NCBI GenBank assembly: GCA_037178625.1
Contig: CM074141.1
Coordinates: forward strand, 2,542,001-2,606,000
Length of the DNA: 64,000 nt
Direction of reading: 5' to 3'
From: Skeletonema tropicum
Taxonomy: Eukaryota; Bacillariophyta; Thalassiosirophyceae; Thalassiosirales; Thalassiosiraceae
How positions within the stretch are numbered: the first letter of the stretch is position 1; each line of letters starts with the position of its first letter. Both the position numbers and the translations under genes were made by a program. The notes beneath the pieces were generated by a model that worked only from the letters and a program-made list of their open reading frames with translations, was not told the DNA's origin and did no database searches. Below, in pieces: positions 1-9,486 of the stretch.

Positions 1-499
1 AACCCAAATTTGCGTAAGTAAGACTGTTAAGGACGCTCTAGTACCTACTACTGCGATAGTTGAAGTTACATGTAGCATGGTGTACTTATAGGATACGAAG
101 ACAAGGATAGAGATTGCCTTTGGTGAGAAGTGAGTGATCGTTAAGAGAATGTGACGTTCCGTGCTACGCGAAAAGGTTACGGCCTCTCTCTAGAGAGGTC
201 GTAAAATCACAGTAAAAAAATGATTGTAAAATGAGAGTTGCTAAGGAAGTATTAGGAGCACAATAAACACTTGACGGCTCTTCACCATTGTGGAAATTGG
301 CCAATCAATCAACATGAGTATGTAAGTATTCTCGTCTTCAAACTATGAAATAATGGCGTAAGTTAAGTGCATGTTTATTTGTTAGTCAGCAGGAAATCAA
401 GACTTTCTCGCCAGAGATTTGAATAGATATAGATATTCCTCACGAACGGATCTGTTGCATGTCCTTTACATACTCTTGATTCAACTTCGTTCTTCCTAC

Positions 500-629
500 C
501 CAACCCAGCTCTTTTGACCTGCGCTCCATGGTTTCGTCTTTCCCCATGCCTCCAACACACTCCTCCTAAGGCAGCGTGGTTTGAGCACCCTTGCCTATTG
601 CGAAGACTTTTGCCCCGTGCTTGGTGCAC
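500..629 (-). pseudogene. Out-of-frame extra zinc-finger repeat downstream of copy 1
   Basis: In a different frame from the main ORF the minus strand reads RNRQGCSNHAALGGVCWRHG, a recognisable continuation of the zinc-finger repeat with C-x9-C-x2-H spacing. The homologous position after copy 2 (about 4650-4760) holds the equivalent RNRQGCSNQAALGEVCRRYG, also out of frame. The frame break is therefore ancestral to the duplication, or an unrecognised splice joins the frames. Confidence 0.6.
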
Positions 630-1402
630 AGTCCTAATCCTCCTCGAATAGCTTGATTTGTACGTCCATTACTGCTGCATCGCTTCACCTTTTTCTTTGC
701 CCCATGCCTCATGCACACTCCTCCATTCTGAGCTTGATTTGTACATCCATCGCTGCTGCATTGTTTGACCTTTGCCCCATGCCTCATGCACACTCCTCCT
801 CTGACGACATGATTTGTGCATCCATCGCTGCTGCATTGCTTCTTTCTTGCCCCGTGCCTAATGCATACTCCTCCTTGGACAGCTTTATTCGTACATCCAT
901 CGCTGCTGCATCGTTTAACCTTTGCTCCGTGCTTTATGCATACTCCTCCATTCTTAGCAATATTTGTACATCCATCAGCTGAGCATTCATATCGGTACTT
1001 CCTGGCAGCTTTCTTTGGAGCCGGCACCTCATCTGATGAGGACTTTCGCTTTCGATCGGATTGCGTTTGGGTCTTTTTCTCCTCTGAATTCACCGCTGCA
1101 GATGCAGATTTGGCATCAGACGTGTTAGAATTGGAGGAGGCATTATTTGATGGTTGCGATGAAGTTGATATTTTAGCAGATGGTGCTCTCTCTTTCTTGC
1201 TGTTCACCTTGTGATCATCAGTTGCAATATTCACATTCTTTTTCAGTTGATGAAAGTGACTAGTCGTAACATTCGCTGGAGTTTGTGCCACCACTGAAAT
1301 CTTTACCGTCGCCGTCGAAGATTCGCTGCTACTGCTACGCTGAAGCGGCTTCGACGACCTGATGACTCTCTTGATCTTGAACGTCCGAATTAGCGTGACC
1401 AT
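566..1402 (-). CDS. WRKY19-like zinc-finger-repeat protein, copy 1 (5 repeats)
   Basis: A 278-residue intronless ORF. The basic N-terminus (MVTLIRTFKIKRVIRSS) is followed by a Ser/Thr/Lys-rich low-complexity linker (about residues 20-135), then five tandem repeats of about 25 residues with the pattern C-x4-C-x9-C-x2-H-G (for example CSSDGCTNQAQNGGVCMRHG). The regular Cys/His spacing implies a zinc-binding module. Such repeats are common in stramenopile proteins annotated as WRKY19-like, but no WRKY heptad is present, so DNA binding is only inferred. Repeat 5 is degenerate (the second Cys is Arg). The ORF ends in a non-repeat tail (...GKGAQTTLP). A further repeat is readable in another frame at about 500-629, so the present C-terminus looks like the result of an old frameshift. 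Basic clusters suggest nuclear localisation. A close paralogue lies at 4707-5603. Confidence 0.7.
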   Translation of the reverse strand: MVTLIRTFKIKRVIRSSKPLQRSSSSESSTATVKISVVAQTPANVTTSHFHQLKKNVNIATDDHKVNSKKERAPSAKISTSSQPSNNASSNSNTSDAKSASAAVNSEEKKTQTQSDRKRKSSSDEVPAPKKAARKYRYECSADGCTNIAKNGGVCIKHGAKVKRCSSDGCTNKAVQGGVCIRHGARKKQCSSDGCTNHVVRGGVCMRHGAKVKQCSSDGCTNQAQNGGVCMRHGAKKKVKRCSSNGRTNQAIRGGLGLCTKHGAKVFAIGKGAQTTLP

Positions 1403-1707
1403 GATTCTCTCCTTTTAAATGATCTCGAGCTCTTTTGCTTTTGCGTTGTTCCTCTTTGCCCGGAGAAGTACTTACGTTCCGTCTTGGAACTTGGAATCTG
1501 GGGTTGACAGTGCTTGTTATCAGGCATCACGTGCATCTAAAACTAACAAACTGGGACTCGATTTCTCGCAATCTGCTGATGTACCTACCTGCCATCTGCC
1601 ATCTGCTCTGGTATTGATGACGAGTTGTTCTCTCGAAAAGATGCGAGCGCGAAAATAGATTTGAAAATAGGCTTGAAAACCCCGCCCCCTCCCGCCCCCT
1701 CCAAAAA

Positions 1708-1818
1708 CACCCCTACCACCGGGGACTGGGCCGCACAAGAGAGAAGAGAGAAGCTAGGAGTGCGACTAGCTCTCTGATGGTCTTCTCTCGTCTCGCCCAT
1801 CCCCCGGTGGTAGGGGTG
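1708..1818. repeat. 17-bp perfect inverted repeat (possible hairpin)
   Basis: CACCCCTACCACCGGGG at 1708-1724 is perfectly complementary to CCCCGGTGGTAGGGGTG at 1802-1818, leaving a 77-bp loop. It lies in the GC-rich region upstream of the minus-strand zinc-finger gene. It could be a structural element or the ends of a small insertion. No flanking target duplication was recognised. Confidence 0.6.
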
Positions 1819-1941
1819 CGTGAGCTGACTGACGGGCGGGCGATGAAGCTCGCTCCAGTGGCACGTAATTAATCATTTTGCTCAATTCAAAAAGGCACGT
1901 AAATTAATTTGGCGCATGTCATTATTTTTGCTGAGACCAAA

Positions 1942-2502
1942 CTACCCAGCAAAAAAAATGAGAATTCCAAATTTTCCATTTTTTCTAGGGATTTTCTAGC
2001 AAACTCACCCATAATTTTTAGCAACCAAGTCGACTACCTACTTCACAACCTGATTAATGTCATAAAAGACTCCTGCACACCAATAACCAGGCATTGCATG
2101 ATAGTCCATGTTACTGTCTTTCGATAGAGCCCCTGGGCAACGTCGCAGATGCTATTTTCTCCCTAAGTTGCTGATTGTCAAGAGGGTCGGTTGGTCTGGA
2201 AGGCGATTTTATTAGTGTTTTTTTGCTAGTAAAAAGCAATAAAAACACCAAGAATCATTAGATGATATCTCCATCAGTACTAGATATAATTAGTTCAACC
2301 AAGGGATAATCATATTCGGATAGACTTCAGTTTGGCATTTCTAATGGCCTTTTTTGTCGAAGGTCTATCTGTAGTGCTTAGTAGGGGAGGTTCTGACATG
2401 GTTGTTTGATGCCATTTTGTAAGTAAAGGAGATATGTACGAATTCCTACGTGATTTGATATTCCAGATTTTTTCACGATTCTCATTTTTTTTTTCTGGGT
2501 AG
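1942..2502. repeat. Possible foldback/MITE-like element flanked by inverted repeats
   Basis: The left end CTACCCAGCAAAAAAAATGA (1942-1961, then GAAT) matches the reverse complement of the right end (about 2477-2502) with one mismatch and a small poly-A length difference. The 8-mer AGACCAAA directly precedes the left end (1934-1941) and lies three bases beyond the right end (2506-2513). That resembles a target duplication but the spacing is imperfect. The interior has no credible ORF. The element ends about 35 bp upstream of the histone-fold gene, so it could contribute to its promoter. Confidence 0.35.
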
Positions 2503-2536
2503 CGAAGACCAAAAACTAAACTCCATCAAGCACGAG

Positions 2537-3101
2537 ATGAACCGACAACAAACAATCACCTTCACCACCATGATGACAGCGTATCAAATCCTACCAGCGA
2601 AAGCGCTGCAAGAAATGCGTCAAATGGCCGAGGACCGACAGAAAAAAGTTCCCTCGCCGCGAGGAGTTGCCGACTTTAATTTTCATGAGCCAGCGGAAGG
2701 TGCACGTGAAGGTGGGTCCGATGGCGATGTCGAGGTGAGTGCACTTTGGAACTCTTGTTGGCTGGCTTAGTTACACTAATGTATTGCAGAAGACTAAAAT
2801 ACATATGAATTACGCCGTGTTATTGTATACGTCTACATCATGTAACGAATAGAAGCAGAATCCAGAATTATCAGTAGCAGATGATGCAATCAAACAAATG
2901 ACATACAACTTCTTATGTCAGATTATCAATTCCGCAGCAACAATGACAGAGTTCTGCGGTCGGATGACCATTCAACCAGCTGACGTGGCCAAGGCGAAGG
3001 AACTATTTGCTGCCAATCATGAGGACGAGGATGAAGAATGGGCAGAGGAGCAAGCTGACGAGGATGAAACAATGGACGATGACGAGGCGTATCTCCCTTA
3101 G
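2537..3101 (+). CDS. Small histone-fold protein with acidic tail (two exons)
   Basis: Exon 1 is 2537-2734 (66 codons) and exon 2 is 2853-3101. The intron (GTGAGT...AATAG, 118 bp) is phase 0; without removing it the frame stops soon after the donor. The product is 148 aa. Residues about 70-120 read as histone-fold helix 2, loop and helix 3: DDAIKQMTYNFLCQIINSAA, then TMTEFCGRMTIQPADVAKAKELF. This aligns in register with the TYTEHAKRKTVTAMDV region of histone H4 and also resembles CENP-S-like subunits. The C-terminus is very acidic (DEDEEWAEEQADEDE). Such small histone-fold proteins act as dimer partners in nuclear DNA-binding complexes (TAF, NF-Y, CENP-S/X types); which one this is cannot be told. 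An acceptor 3 nt further on (2856) would also keep frame. Confidence 0.65.
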
Positions 3102-3114
3102 CACCGTCACCACC

Positions 3115-3535
3115 ATTTTTCACACACTCCTCCATGGTACACTTCATTTGGACATCCTTCACTACTGCATAGTTTCACCTTTGCACCGTGCCTTCTGCTA
3201 CACACTCCTCCAATCTCTGGGCATAATTATTGCATCCATCACTGCTGCATCGTTTGACCTTTGCTCCATGCTTGATGCACACTCCTCCGTTGACGACTTT
3301 ATTTTTTGGCGAGTTGTTGCAACACAATTATCAATAGGCCAACAACATCCTTCAATGCTGCATCGTTTGACCTTATCAGCTGAGCATTTTCTTGTTCTTG
3401 CAACTTTCTTTGGAGCTGGCTCCTCATCTGATGAGGACTTTTGCTTTCGATCGGATTGTGTTTGGATTTTTTCTCCTCTGGATTCACCGCTTCTATATAT
3501 ACGCCGAGAGTAGTTGCTGTTCTATTCGTTATCAA
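3115..3535 (-). pseudogene. Decayed zinc-finger-repeat gene fragment
   Basis: The minus strand contains pieces of the zinc-finger-repeat gene in different frames. One is a linker segment (EAVNPEEKKSKHNPIESKS) that parallels AAVNSEEKKTQTQSDRKRKS of the copy at 566-1402. The others are one to two remnants of the Cys/His repeat at about 3120-3290. Several repeats are missing and the frame is broken repeatedly, so no full-length product is possible. It begins just after the stop codon of the histone-fold gene on the other strand. Confidence 0.65.
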
Positions 3536-4390
3536 TAATCATGCCGTCATGCTATTGCAGAATATACGAGCGAAAATTCATGAGAGGATTCGGATGTCAT
3601 GCTTGTTCACGGGATATATCTCACTGCTATGAAGACCGGAAATGGCACTCCAGTTTTTGCGCATCCAGCTCAATATTAATAGAAAGAGATTGTGTGCTGA
3701 CCTGGGTTTATTACGTTTCAAGTGGGATGATATGCTCCATTTTCATTGTGATGACATGATATTGTGGCCACTTCCACTTGGCTTGCACTTGCCAGCTCAT
3801 TCTACATGATTACAGTGCAGGAACATGAATGAAGAGCCCAAAAATTTATCAAATTTCATTGCACATACACTGGTCATGAGTTCCGCGTATATGTTACATC
3901 ATGAGATAGGTTTTATCTGTGGTAGGCGACGATAGGGGCAAAGATACCATGGTTAGAGCCTTTTTGGTCTTGTGAGATCTGATGGATGGATGGCGCCATT
4001 TTTTCATAACCGGTCAGTATCCTCCTACACAAGCCATATGTAATTCCGCCATAGGGTGTGTAACTGTCTAATACCAGATAAGTGATTTTCTTGCAATTGT
4101 ATCTGTTGATATCTTCGACCATGGTGGTGCTATGAACATAATTCCTCCTATAAATCTCTTCTAATACCCTCAGGTAAGTATGCATATAATCACTTGGTCA
4201 ATGTTTTGGGCGCCATAAAAAGCAGATGAGCTGCGACCACGAACTTTGCTTTCCTCCTCTTTTTCTCTCCTCTTTATCGCACTCACCTCCGCTCAGGCGA
4301 AGCCCACAGCCTGAGAAATAGATAGATATGTAGATGCTATTAGGAGTAATTATTTAATACATACTTCTATATATCCCTAACGAACTTTGT
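3536..4390. other. Intergenic, no supported gene
   Basis: A minus-strand open stretch of 90 codons at 3913-4185 is the longest here. It has no recognisable domain and no supporting splice structure, so it is not called. No repeat or RNA gene was recognised. Confidence 0.5.
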
Positions 4391-5655
4391 AAACACTTGA
4401 CGGCTCTTCACCATTGTGGAAATTGGCCAATCAATCATGGCCAATCAATCAACCTAAGTATTCTTGTCTACAAAGTATGAAATAATGGGGTATGTTTATT
4501 TGTTACTCAGCGGGAAATCAAAACTTTCTCGCCGGAGATTCGAATAGATATTCCTCACGTACGAACGGATTTGCATGTCCTTTATTATGTACATACTCTT
4601 GATTTAACTTTGTTCTTCCTACTACTTGTACCTACAACATAGCTGCATCTTTTGACCTGCGCTCCATTTTGTTTTCGTCTTTCCCCATACCTCCGACACA
4701 CTTCTCCTAAGGCAGCTTGGTTTGAGCACCCTTGCCTATTGCAAAGACTTTTGCCCCGTGCTTGGTACATACTCCTCCTCGAATAGCTTGATTTGTACAT
4801 CCATCACTGCTGCATAGTTTCACCTTTTTCTTTGCGCCGTGCCTAATGCACACTCCTCCATTCTTAGCTTTATTAGTACATCCTTCACTATTGCATAGTT
4901 TCTTCTTTGCTCCATGCCTTCTACACACTCCTCCAATCTGGGCATAATTATTGCATCCATCGCTGCTGCATCGTTTGATCTTTGCCCCATGCCTCATGCA
5001 CACTCCTCCTCTGACGACATGGTTTGTGCATCCATCGCTGCTGCATCGCTTCTTCTTTGCCCCATGCCTAATGCACAATCCTCCTATCTGAACTATATTC
5101 TTACATCCATCGCTGCTGCATCGTTTAACCTTTGCTCCGTGCCTAATGCATACTCCTCCATTCTTAGCATGATTTGTACATCCATCAGCTGAGCATATGC
5201 GGCTTTTTCTTGCAGCTTTCTTTGGAGCCGGCTCCCCATCCGATGAGGATTTTCGCTTTCGATCGGATTGCGTTTGGATATTTTTCTCCTCTGAGGAATT
5301 CACCGCTGCAGATGTAGATCTGGCATCAGACGTGTTAGCATCGGAGGAAGAGGCCTTTGATGGTTGTGATGAAGTTGACATGTTATCAGATGGTGCTCTC
5401 TCTTTCTTGCTGTTCAACTTTTCATCATCAGTTGCAATATTCACTGTCATTTTTAGTTGACCATGATGAACGTCGCTAGTCGTAACATTCGCTGGAGTTT
5501 GTGCCACCGCTGAAATCTTGGTCATCGAAGATTCCCCACGCTGAATCGGATTCGACGACCTGATGACTCTCTTGATCTTGAACGTCCGGATTAGCGTGAC
5601 CATGATTCTCTTCTTTTAGAAGATGATCTCGAGCTCTTTTGCTTTTGAGTTGTTT
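4391..5655. repeat. Segmental duplication, copy 2 (zinc-finger-repeat gene block)
   Basis: Partner of 264-1450 in the same orientation. The shared left edge is AAACACTTGACGGCTC and the shared right edge is GATCTCGAGCTCTTTTGC. This copy carries one more zinc-finger repeat than its partner. Confidence 0.85.
4707..5603 (-). CDS. WRKY19-like zinc-finger-repeat protein, copy 2 (6 repeats)
   Basis: A 298-residue intronless ORF starting with the same basic N-terminus as the copy at 566-1402. A Ser/Lys-rich linker runs to about residue 140. Six C-x4-C-x9-C-x2-H repeats follow, all with intact ligands. One unit (CNSEGCTNKAKNGGVCIRHG) is absent from copy 1, and the last repeat keeps the Cys that copy 1 has lost. 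The tail KVFAIGKGAQTKLP matches copy 1, and a further repeat again lies out of frame beyond it. A zinc-binding nuclear protein is likely; the binding partner is unknown. Confidence 0.72.
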   Translation of the reverse strand: MVTLIRTFKIKRVIRSSNPIQRGESSMTKISAVAQTPANVTTSDVHHGQLKMTVNIATDDEKLNSKKERAPSDNMSTSSQPSKASSSDANTSDARSTSAAVNSSEEKNIQTQSDRKRKSSSDGEPAPKKAARKSRICSADGCTNHAKNGGVCIRHGAKVKRCSSDGCKNIVQIGGLCIRHGAKKKRCSSDGCTNHVVRGGVCMRHGAKIKRCSSDGCNNYAQIGGVCRRHGAKKKLCNSEGCTNKAKNGGVCIRHGAKKKVKLCSSDGCTNQAIRGGVCTKHGAKVFAIGKGAQTKLP

Positions 5656-5818
5656 GTCTGCTGACTTGTAGAGTTGTAGCCTCTTTGCTTACCCTTGTGC
5701 CTTACGTCCTGGCTGGACAATAAGTATTAAGTATTGTACATTACATAAATATGTAAGAAGAACCAATGGTTCAACAACTTTCACACTACCCGGACGCCGC
5801 CAGGCCACGATCTGGTAT

Positions 5819-6345
5819 CAGGGATTTGCACCCGAGGGAAAATCCCGTCGGGTATGGGTACGGGTATGGGTATCCCTGGAAAAGGGGCATCGGGTATGGG
5901 TATCGGGTATTGGGTATGGGTATTTGTTTTAGCGACCATGGTACTAATTCCTACCAATTTTAGCGAGATTGTTGGGTACTTAGAGAAAAATTTTGGTGAC
6001 TCATTTCGCCAACGCTCGAAAGGAGGCTTTTTGAATATGGAACTTGAGATAAAATCTTCCCGAAATCGGGGCAGCTCGCCCGATTTGAAGAAATATTGGA
6101 TCTTTTAGGTGCAAAATCGAAGCACTTTGGTCTAAAATGGCCACTAAACCGACCTTTTTCCACACGAAAATCACGAAATACCCATACCCGAAATCATGGG
6201 TATTTTACTCGGGTATCGGGTACCGGGTAATACCCGAGGGGGGACTTTTTGCGGGTATCGGGTATCGGGTATCGGGTATTTACCCGTACCCGAGCCAAAA
6301 ACCTCGGGTATCGGGTATGGGTGCGAACTCGGGTGCAAAACCCTG
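5819..6345. mobile_element. hAT-type non-autonomous transposon (MITE), 527 bp
   Basis: The 8-bp target duplication TCTGGTAT is perfect on both sides (5811-5818 and 6346-6353). The terminal inverted repeats are CAGGGATTTGCACCCGAG on the left and, as reverse complement, CAGGGTTTTGCACCCGAG on the right, differing at one position. An 8-bp duplication and CAGGG termini are the hallmark of hAT elements. Subterminal arrays of GGGTAT/GGGTAC hexamers lie in inverted orientation (about 5849-5926 and 6177-6325), so the single strand could fold into a long stem. The unique centre has no transposase, so movement would depend on a transposase supplied elsewhere. ORFs rich in Gly-Tyr across it are hexamer artefacts. 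Confidence 0.88.
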
Positions 6346-6353
6346 TCTGGTAT

Positions 6354-6639
6354 TAAAGCATGTATCAGCCTGTCTTAAGCCTGTGTACGTTCCGTAAAAG
6401 TTTACATAATTTGCAAGTCAATCACGAGAAAGAGAGAAGTGAGAACCGAACATCTTTACCATTTGTCTGGTTAATTCCGTTGACGAACGTGACCGACTTC
6501 TCATGCATTGTTCGATAGTGAGAATCACCGATTCTATGTAATTAAGTATTTAGGAAATCCAGTGAGAGAAAAAGAGACGTTCCAACCGTTTCATGACGGA
6601 CAACTACATAGTTAAGTATTTATCATGACTCAGTCTTTT
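6354..6639. other. Unassigned stretch between transposon and retroelement
   Basis: No gene was seen. It may hold the decayed 5' part of the retroelement that follows, but no reverse-transcriptase or endonuclease motif is readable here. Confidence 0.4.
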
Positions 6640-8559
6640 AGATAAATACGGCACCAAACTACAATTCGGTGGAACTCCCAAAACAGTTGTGGAGGTGGAG
6701 AGGCTATCTTCACTCTAAAACGCATTCTACACGCAAGAAGAAATCACGGCCTAGGAACATATTATGTGGTATTTGTAGAGTATTTAGTCAAAGCCTATGA
6801 TACAGCAAATCATGCGCTACTGCTTGAATTTCTAAATCTAAAACGTTTTGAAGACCTCCTCGTTTGGTCGACTGCGTCAAGCGCCTCTACCTCTACACCG
6901 ATATTCTTGTATCACTCAAAATTGTTGAAGAGAAAGAGAAGCTTGAAATCCTACAAATACAAACAGTAGGACTAAAGCAAGGCGACCCAATGGCTCCAGT
7001 ACTATTTCTATTTCTCATGGCAGCACTAGTGGAGATCATAGACAAAGAGTGGGCACGCAATCAGATCGAATTTGTCGAACTTTGTAGAGAATCAGATGAA
7101 AAAATGCAACGCCTCATCAAGTCTCGTCTGCTTTAGAATCAATGGAACGTATTACGTCGATGACATCGTCTCTCTATTCCACTCTAGAAGAGACCTCACA
7201 GTCACAGTAGGAATGCCCATCATCCAAAGTATACTATCAGATGTGGGCATGGAAATGCAGGTAGGCAAGATTATAGAAGGAACACGGAGCAAATCATATC
7301 AAAGACTGAATGCATCTATTTTCCACCATCCGATTACTTCAAGAAGCCTTAGACTACAAGCACAAACAAATGGCCTCGAGCTTGAGCTTGCGACACAAGG
7401 TAATGACGAGAACCTGACAGTCGACGAGAACCTGTATTTGAACAGTGAAGAAGCATCTGATGTCCCCATGAACAATGGATCTTTCATCACATTCACTACA
7501 CTCTTCAAGTATCTAGGACTAGGAACTCACATACACTTCACACTAGATGAAACCTACGACATTGAAATCAGGACGAACAAAGCCAACCAAGCACTTGGAG
7601 CCATGAGATTCTTCTTTAAAGAGACCTGAAGTAAACCTATGGACGAAGTATCTTATAATTCGGGCCATCCATATCAACATCCTATTATGGGGAGTTGAGA
7701 GCTGGGCCATCCACGATAACCACACATCAGAAAACTACAAACCTGGGTGAACAAAGCAATCAGATCAATTCTCGGAATTAGCATCACTGAGCTGAGGAAG
7801 ACTTCTCTAGTGTACAACACACGATCGATTTACGCCGTATGAATTTCCTAGGTAAAGTTACTCGAGGAAGCCCTGAAGCTCCAGCACGACTTGTACTAAT
7901 ACTAATAGCGTATGTTAACAATCCGAGACCGAGAGGACGCCCCATCACAAGCACAAAAGCTTCATTGATCAAAAGTCTCCAAATCTTTGGGGAATATAAT
8001 GGATTCAAAGTGGATTACACGGGCTCCCTCAAATGTTGGTACAGAGAAGCCATGGATCACTTATTCTGGGAGAAATGTCTCGAAGCAAGTGATCCAGAGG
8101 CAGAGGATAAGAATAAGAACCACCTCGACGACCTACACGTGACGGAAACCCCAGCGAAGGTCATCGCCACAGGTACAGCACTCGACACAACACTCAAAGC
8201 TCTACTCCTCCACCTCCTCCTTCCCCTCCAAGGAACTTACCCCCCTCCCCTCCAAGGGAACGGAGAGATCCACCGAGAAACATCGAAAACGAGAGTAGAG
8301 GTAGAGGTAGTAGAGGATATGACCCGGAAGGCGTAGGCCACAATCTCAATGACTCACTCTAGGCATCTTTGGTCTTGTAAGAGGAGCTGTATGGGTATGG
8401 ATGGATATCAAAGCTGAATTCAGACGACTCTCACGCCTGTATCATCCTGACAAACACAACCCTACAAGAACCAACACCAACATGACAAATGAAGATGCCA
8501 AAACCTTCTTTCAGCTCTTCAACAATGCAAGAGACTCCCTAGAAGAACACTATCTATAG
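6640..8559 (+). mobile_element. Degenerate LINE-like (non-LTR) retrotransposon fragment
   Basis: Reverse-transcriptase motifs are spread over three frames. FGGTPK with RRNHGLGTYYVVFVEYLVKAY (about 6670-6795) leads into the motif-A-like KAYDTANHALL at 6790-6822. Motif B (GLKQGDPMAPVLF) starts at 6969. The catalytic YVDD (within YYVDDIV) lies at 7150-7170. FKYLG and a thumb-like segment lie at about 7505-7600. Beyond are ILLWGVESWAIHD and ILGIS (about 7675-7780), typical of the region after the RT in LINEs, then a segment 7839-8336. Several frameshifts and stops interrupt the chain and no endonuclease domain is visible, so this is an inactive 5'-truncated copy. The RT active-site aspartates are still readable. 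No flanking target duplication or poly-A tail was found. Confidence 0.75.
8353..8559 (+). pseudogene. J-domain segment at the 3' end of the retroelement
   Basis: In frame from 8362 to the stop at 8557-8559 the sequence reads a helix-rich segment: KAEFRRLSRLYHPDKHNPT, then EDAKTFFQLFNNARDSLEEH. The HPD triplet (8443-8451), its basic flank and the downstream Ala-containing helix match the DnaJ family, in which HPD stimulates Hsp70 ATPase activity. It follows the RT remnant in the same orientation, separated by a frame change and a stop near 8359. It may be the original C-terminus of the element's ORF or a fragment of an unrelated DnaJ gene. Confidence 0.6.
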
Positions 8560-9208
8560 ACGTACTGGACATATGTAACAAACAACAACTTAAGAGTGCG
8601 AACTCTTTAAACATCGATTGAAATGATCTAAGCTACTTTGTGTAGGAGGAGACAGCAGGTAAAGTTGTTGGCGAAGGAACGCGTCAGGCTTTACGAACAG
8701 CTTGGAGGGCGTAGGCGTGCCACAAGTCAAGCTGCAACTCTGTCTAAAGATCCAACCCTGTAGGTGCAGAATGGGTCCCCTATAGATCTAGACACGGCAA
8801 AAGAGCAAGATTACCCATTGCCATTGAAGACCATCATAGGTAGGCTAATCCAATAAACTGTGGTCCTCTACTGCGTAATGGCATGAGGATTGAAAAGGCT
8901 CAGATGCATGGCAACATGAGCATCTGCATCACACTTGAGTGTCGGGGAAAGCCTCTTGTGAAACAACACCTTTTATAGTTCGACGGCGAGCGTTAAGCCC
9001 CCAATCTATCATTTTGAATTAAGTCATAGATCTAAGCGTGGTAAAGCTAAAGACTAAAGAACTCACTCACTCACTCTTTATGTATCCAACACCCAGCCAC
9101 TTTCGACGATTTTATAATGTAGGACTTAATAAGTAACAATATAAGTGCTACTTATCCGTCCACAACCTTTTGTTTTTCGAGGGGGATAGCGATGGGGACA
9201 TCACTCTC

Positions 9209-9210
<2 letters not shown>

Positions 9211-9247
<37 letters not shown>
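9211..9247. repeat. (GA)n microsatellite
   Basis: About 18 uninterrupted GA dinucleotides, preceded by CTCTCTA, which makes a small palindrome at the left edge. Confidence 0.95.
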
Positions 9248-9250
<3 letters not shown>

Positions 9251-9486
9251 GGACGGATTTTTTTCGGCCGGTTTCTCCGATCCGCCCGTCCACCTTCGCA
9301 CCTCGATCCGGGTGATCGGGATTTTGACTTCGTCCCACAACAGCTTCTTCTGAGGCTGTTGCATCACATCGAAATGAAATCTGAATCATTTCCTTCGCTG
9401 CTCTCATACTTGACTTTGATGCACACACAGCAAACACCCTTATAAGCCAATGCTGATGCTGCCCAGTGTTTTTAATATGTGAATGT

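Larger units (their letters stand above)
264..1450. repeat. Segmental duplication, copy 1 (zinc-finger-repeat gene block)
   Basis: This block and the one at 4391-5655 share the same layout: a common sequence beginning AAACACTTGACGGCTC, the 3' end of a minus-strand zinc-finger-repeat gene, its coding region, and about 45 bp upstream of its start (GATCTCGAGCTCTTTTGC). Similarity is obvious by eye but interrupted by indels and by a difference of one zinc-finger repeat, so the duplication is older than the near-identical arrays elsewhere in the window. Confidence 0.85.

Noticed and set aside
1909..2127. 72-codon plus-strand ORF
   Set aside because: It overlaps the inverted-repeat end of the foldback-like element, with AT-rich composition and no domain.
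2761..2852. Alternative acceptor TTGCAG at 2784-2789 in the histone-fold gene
   Set aside because: Using it leads to an in-frame stop after 20 codons, whereas the acceptor at 2851-2852 joins directly to the histone-fold frame.
3913..4185. 90-codon minus-strand ORF
   Set aside because: The sequence looks somewhat protein-like, but no domain, exon structure or paralogue was recognised, so it is not annotated as a gene.
5766..6397. Gly-Tyr-rich ORFs
   Set aside because: They are translations of the GGGTAT hexamer arrays inside the hAT element.
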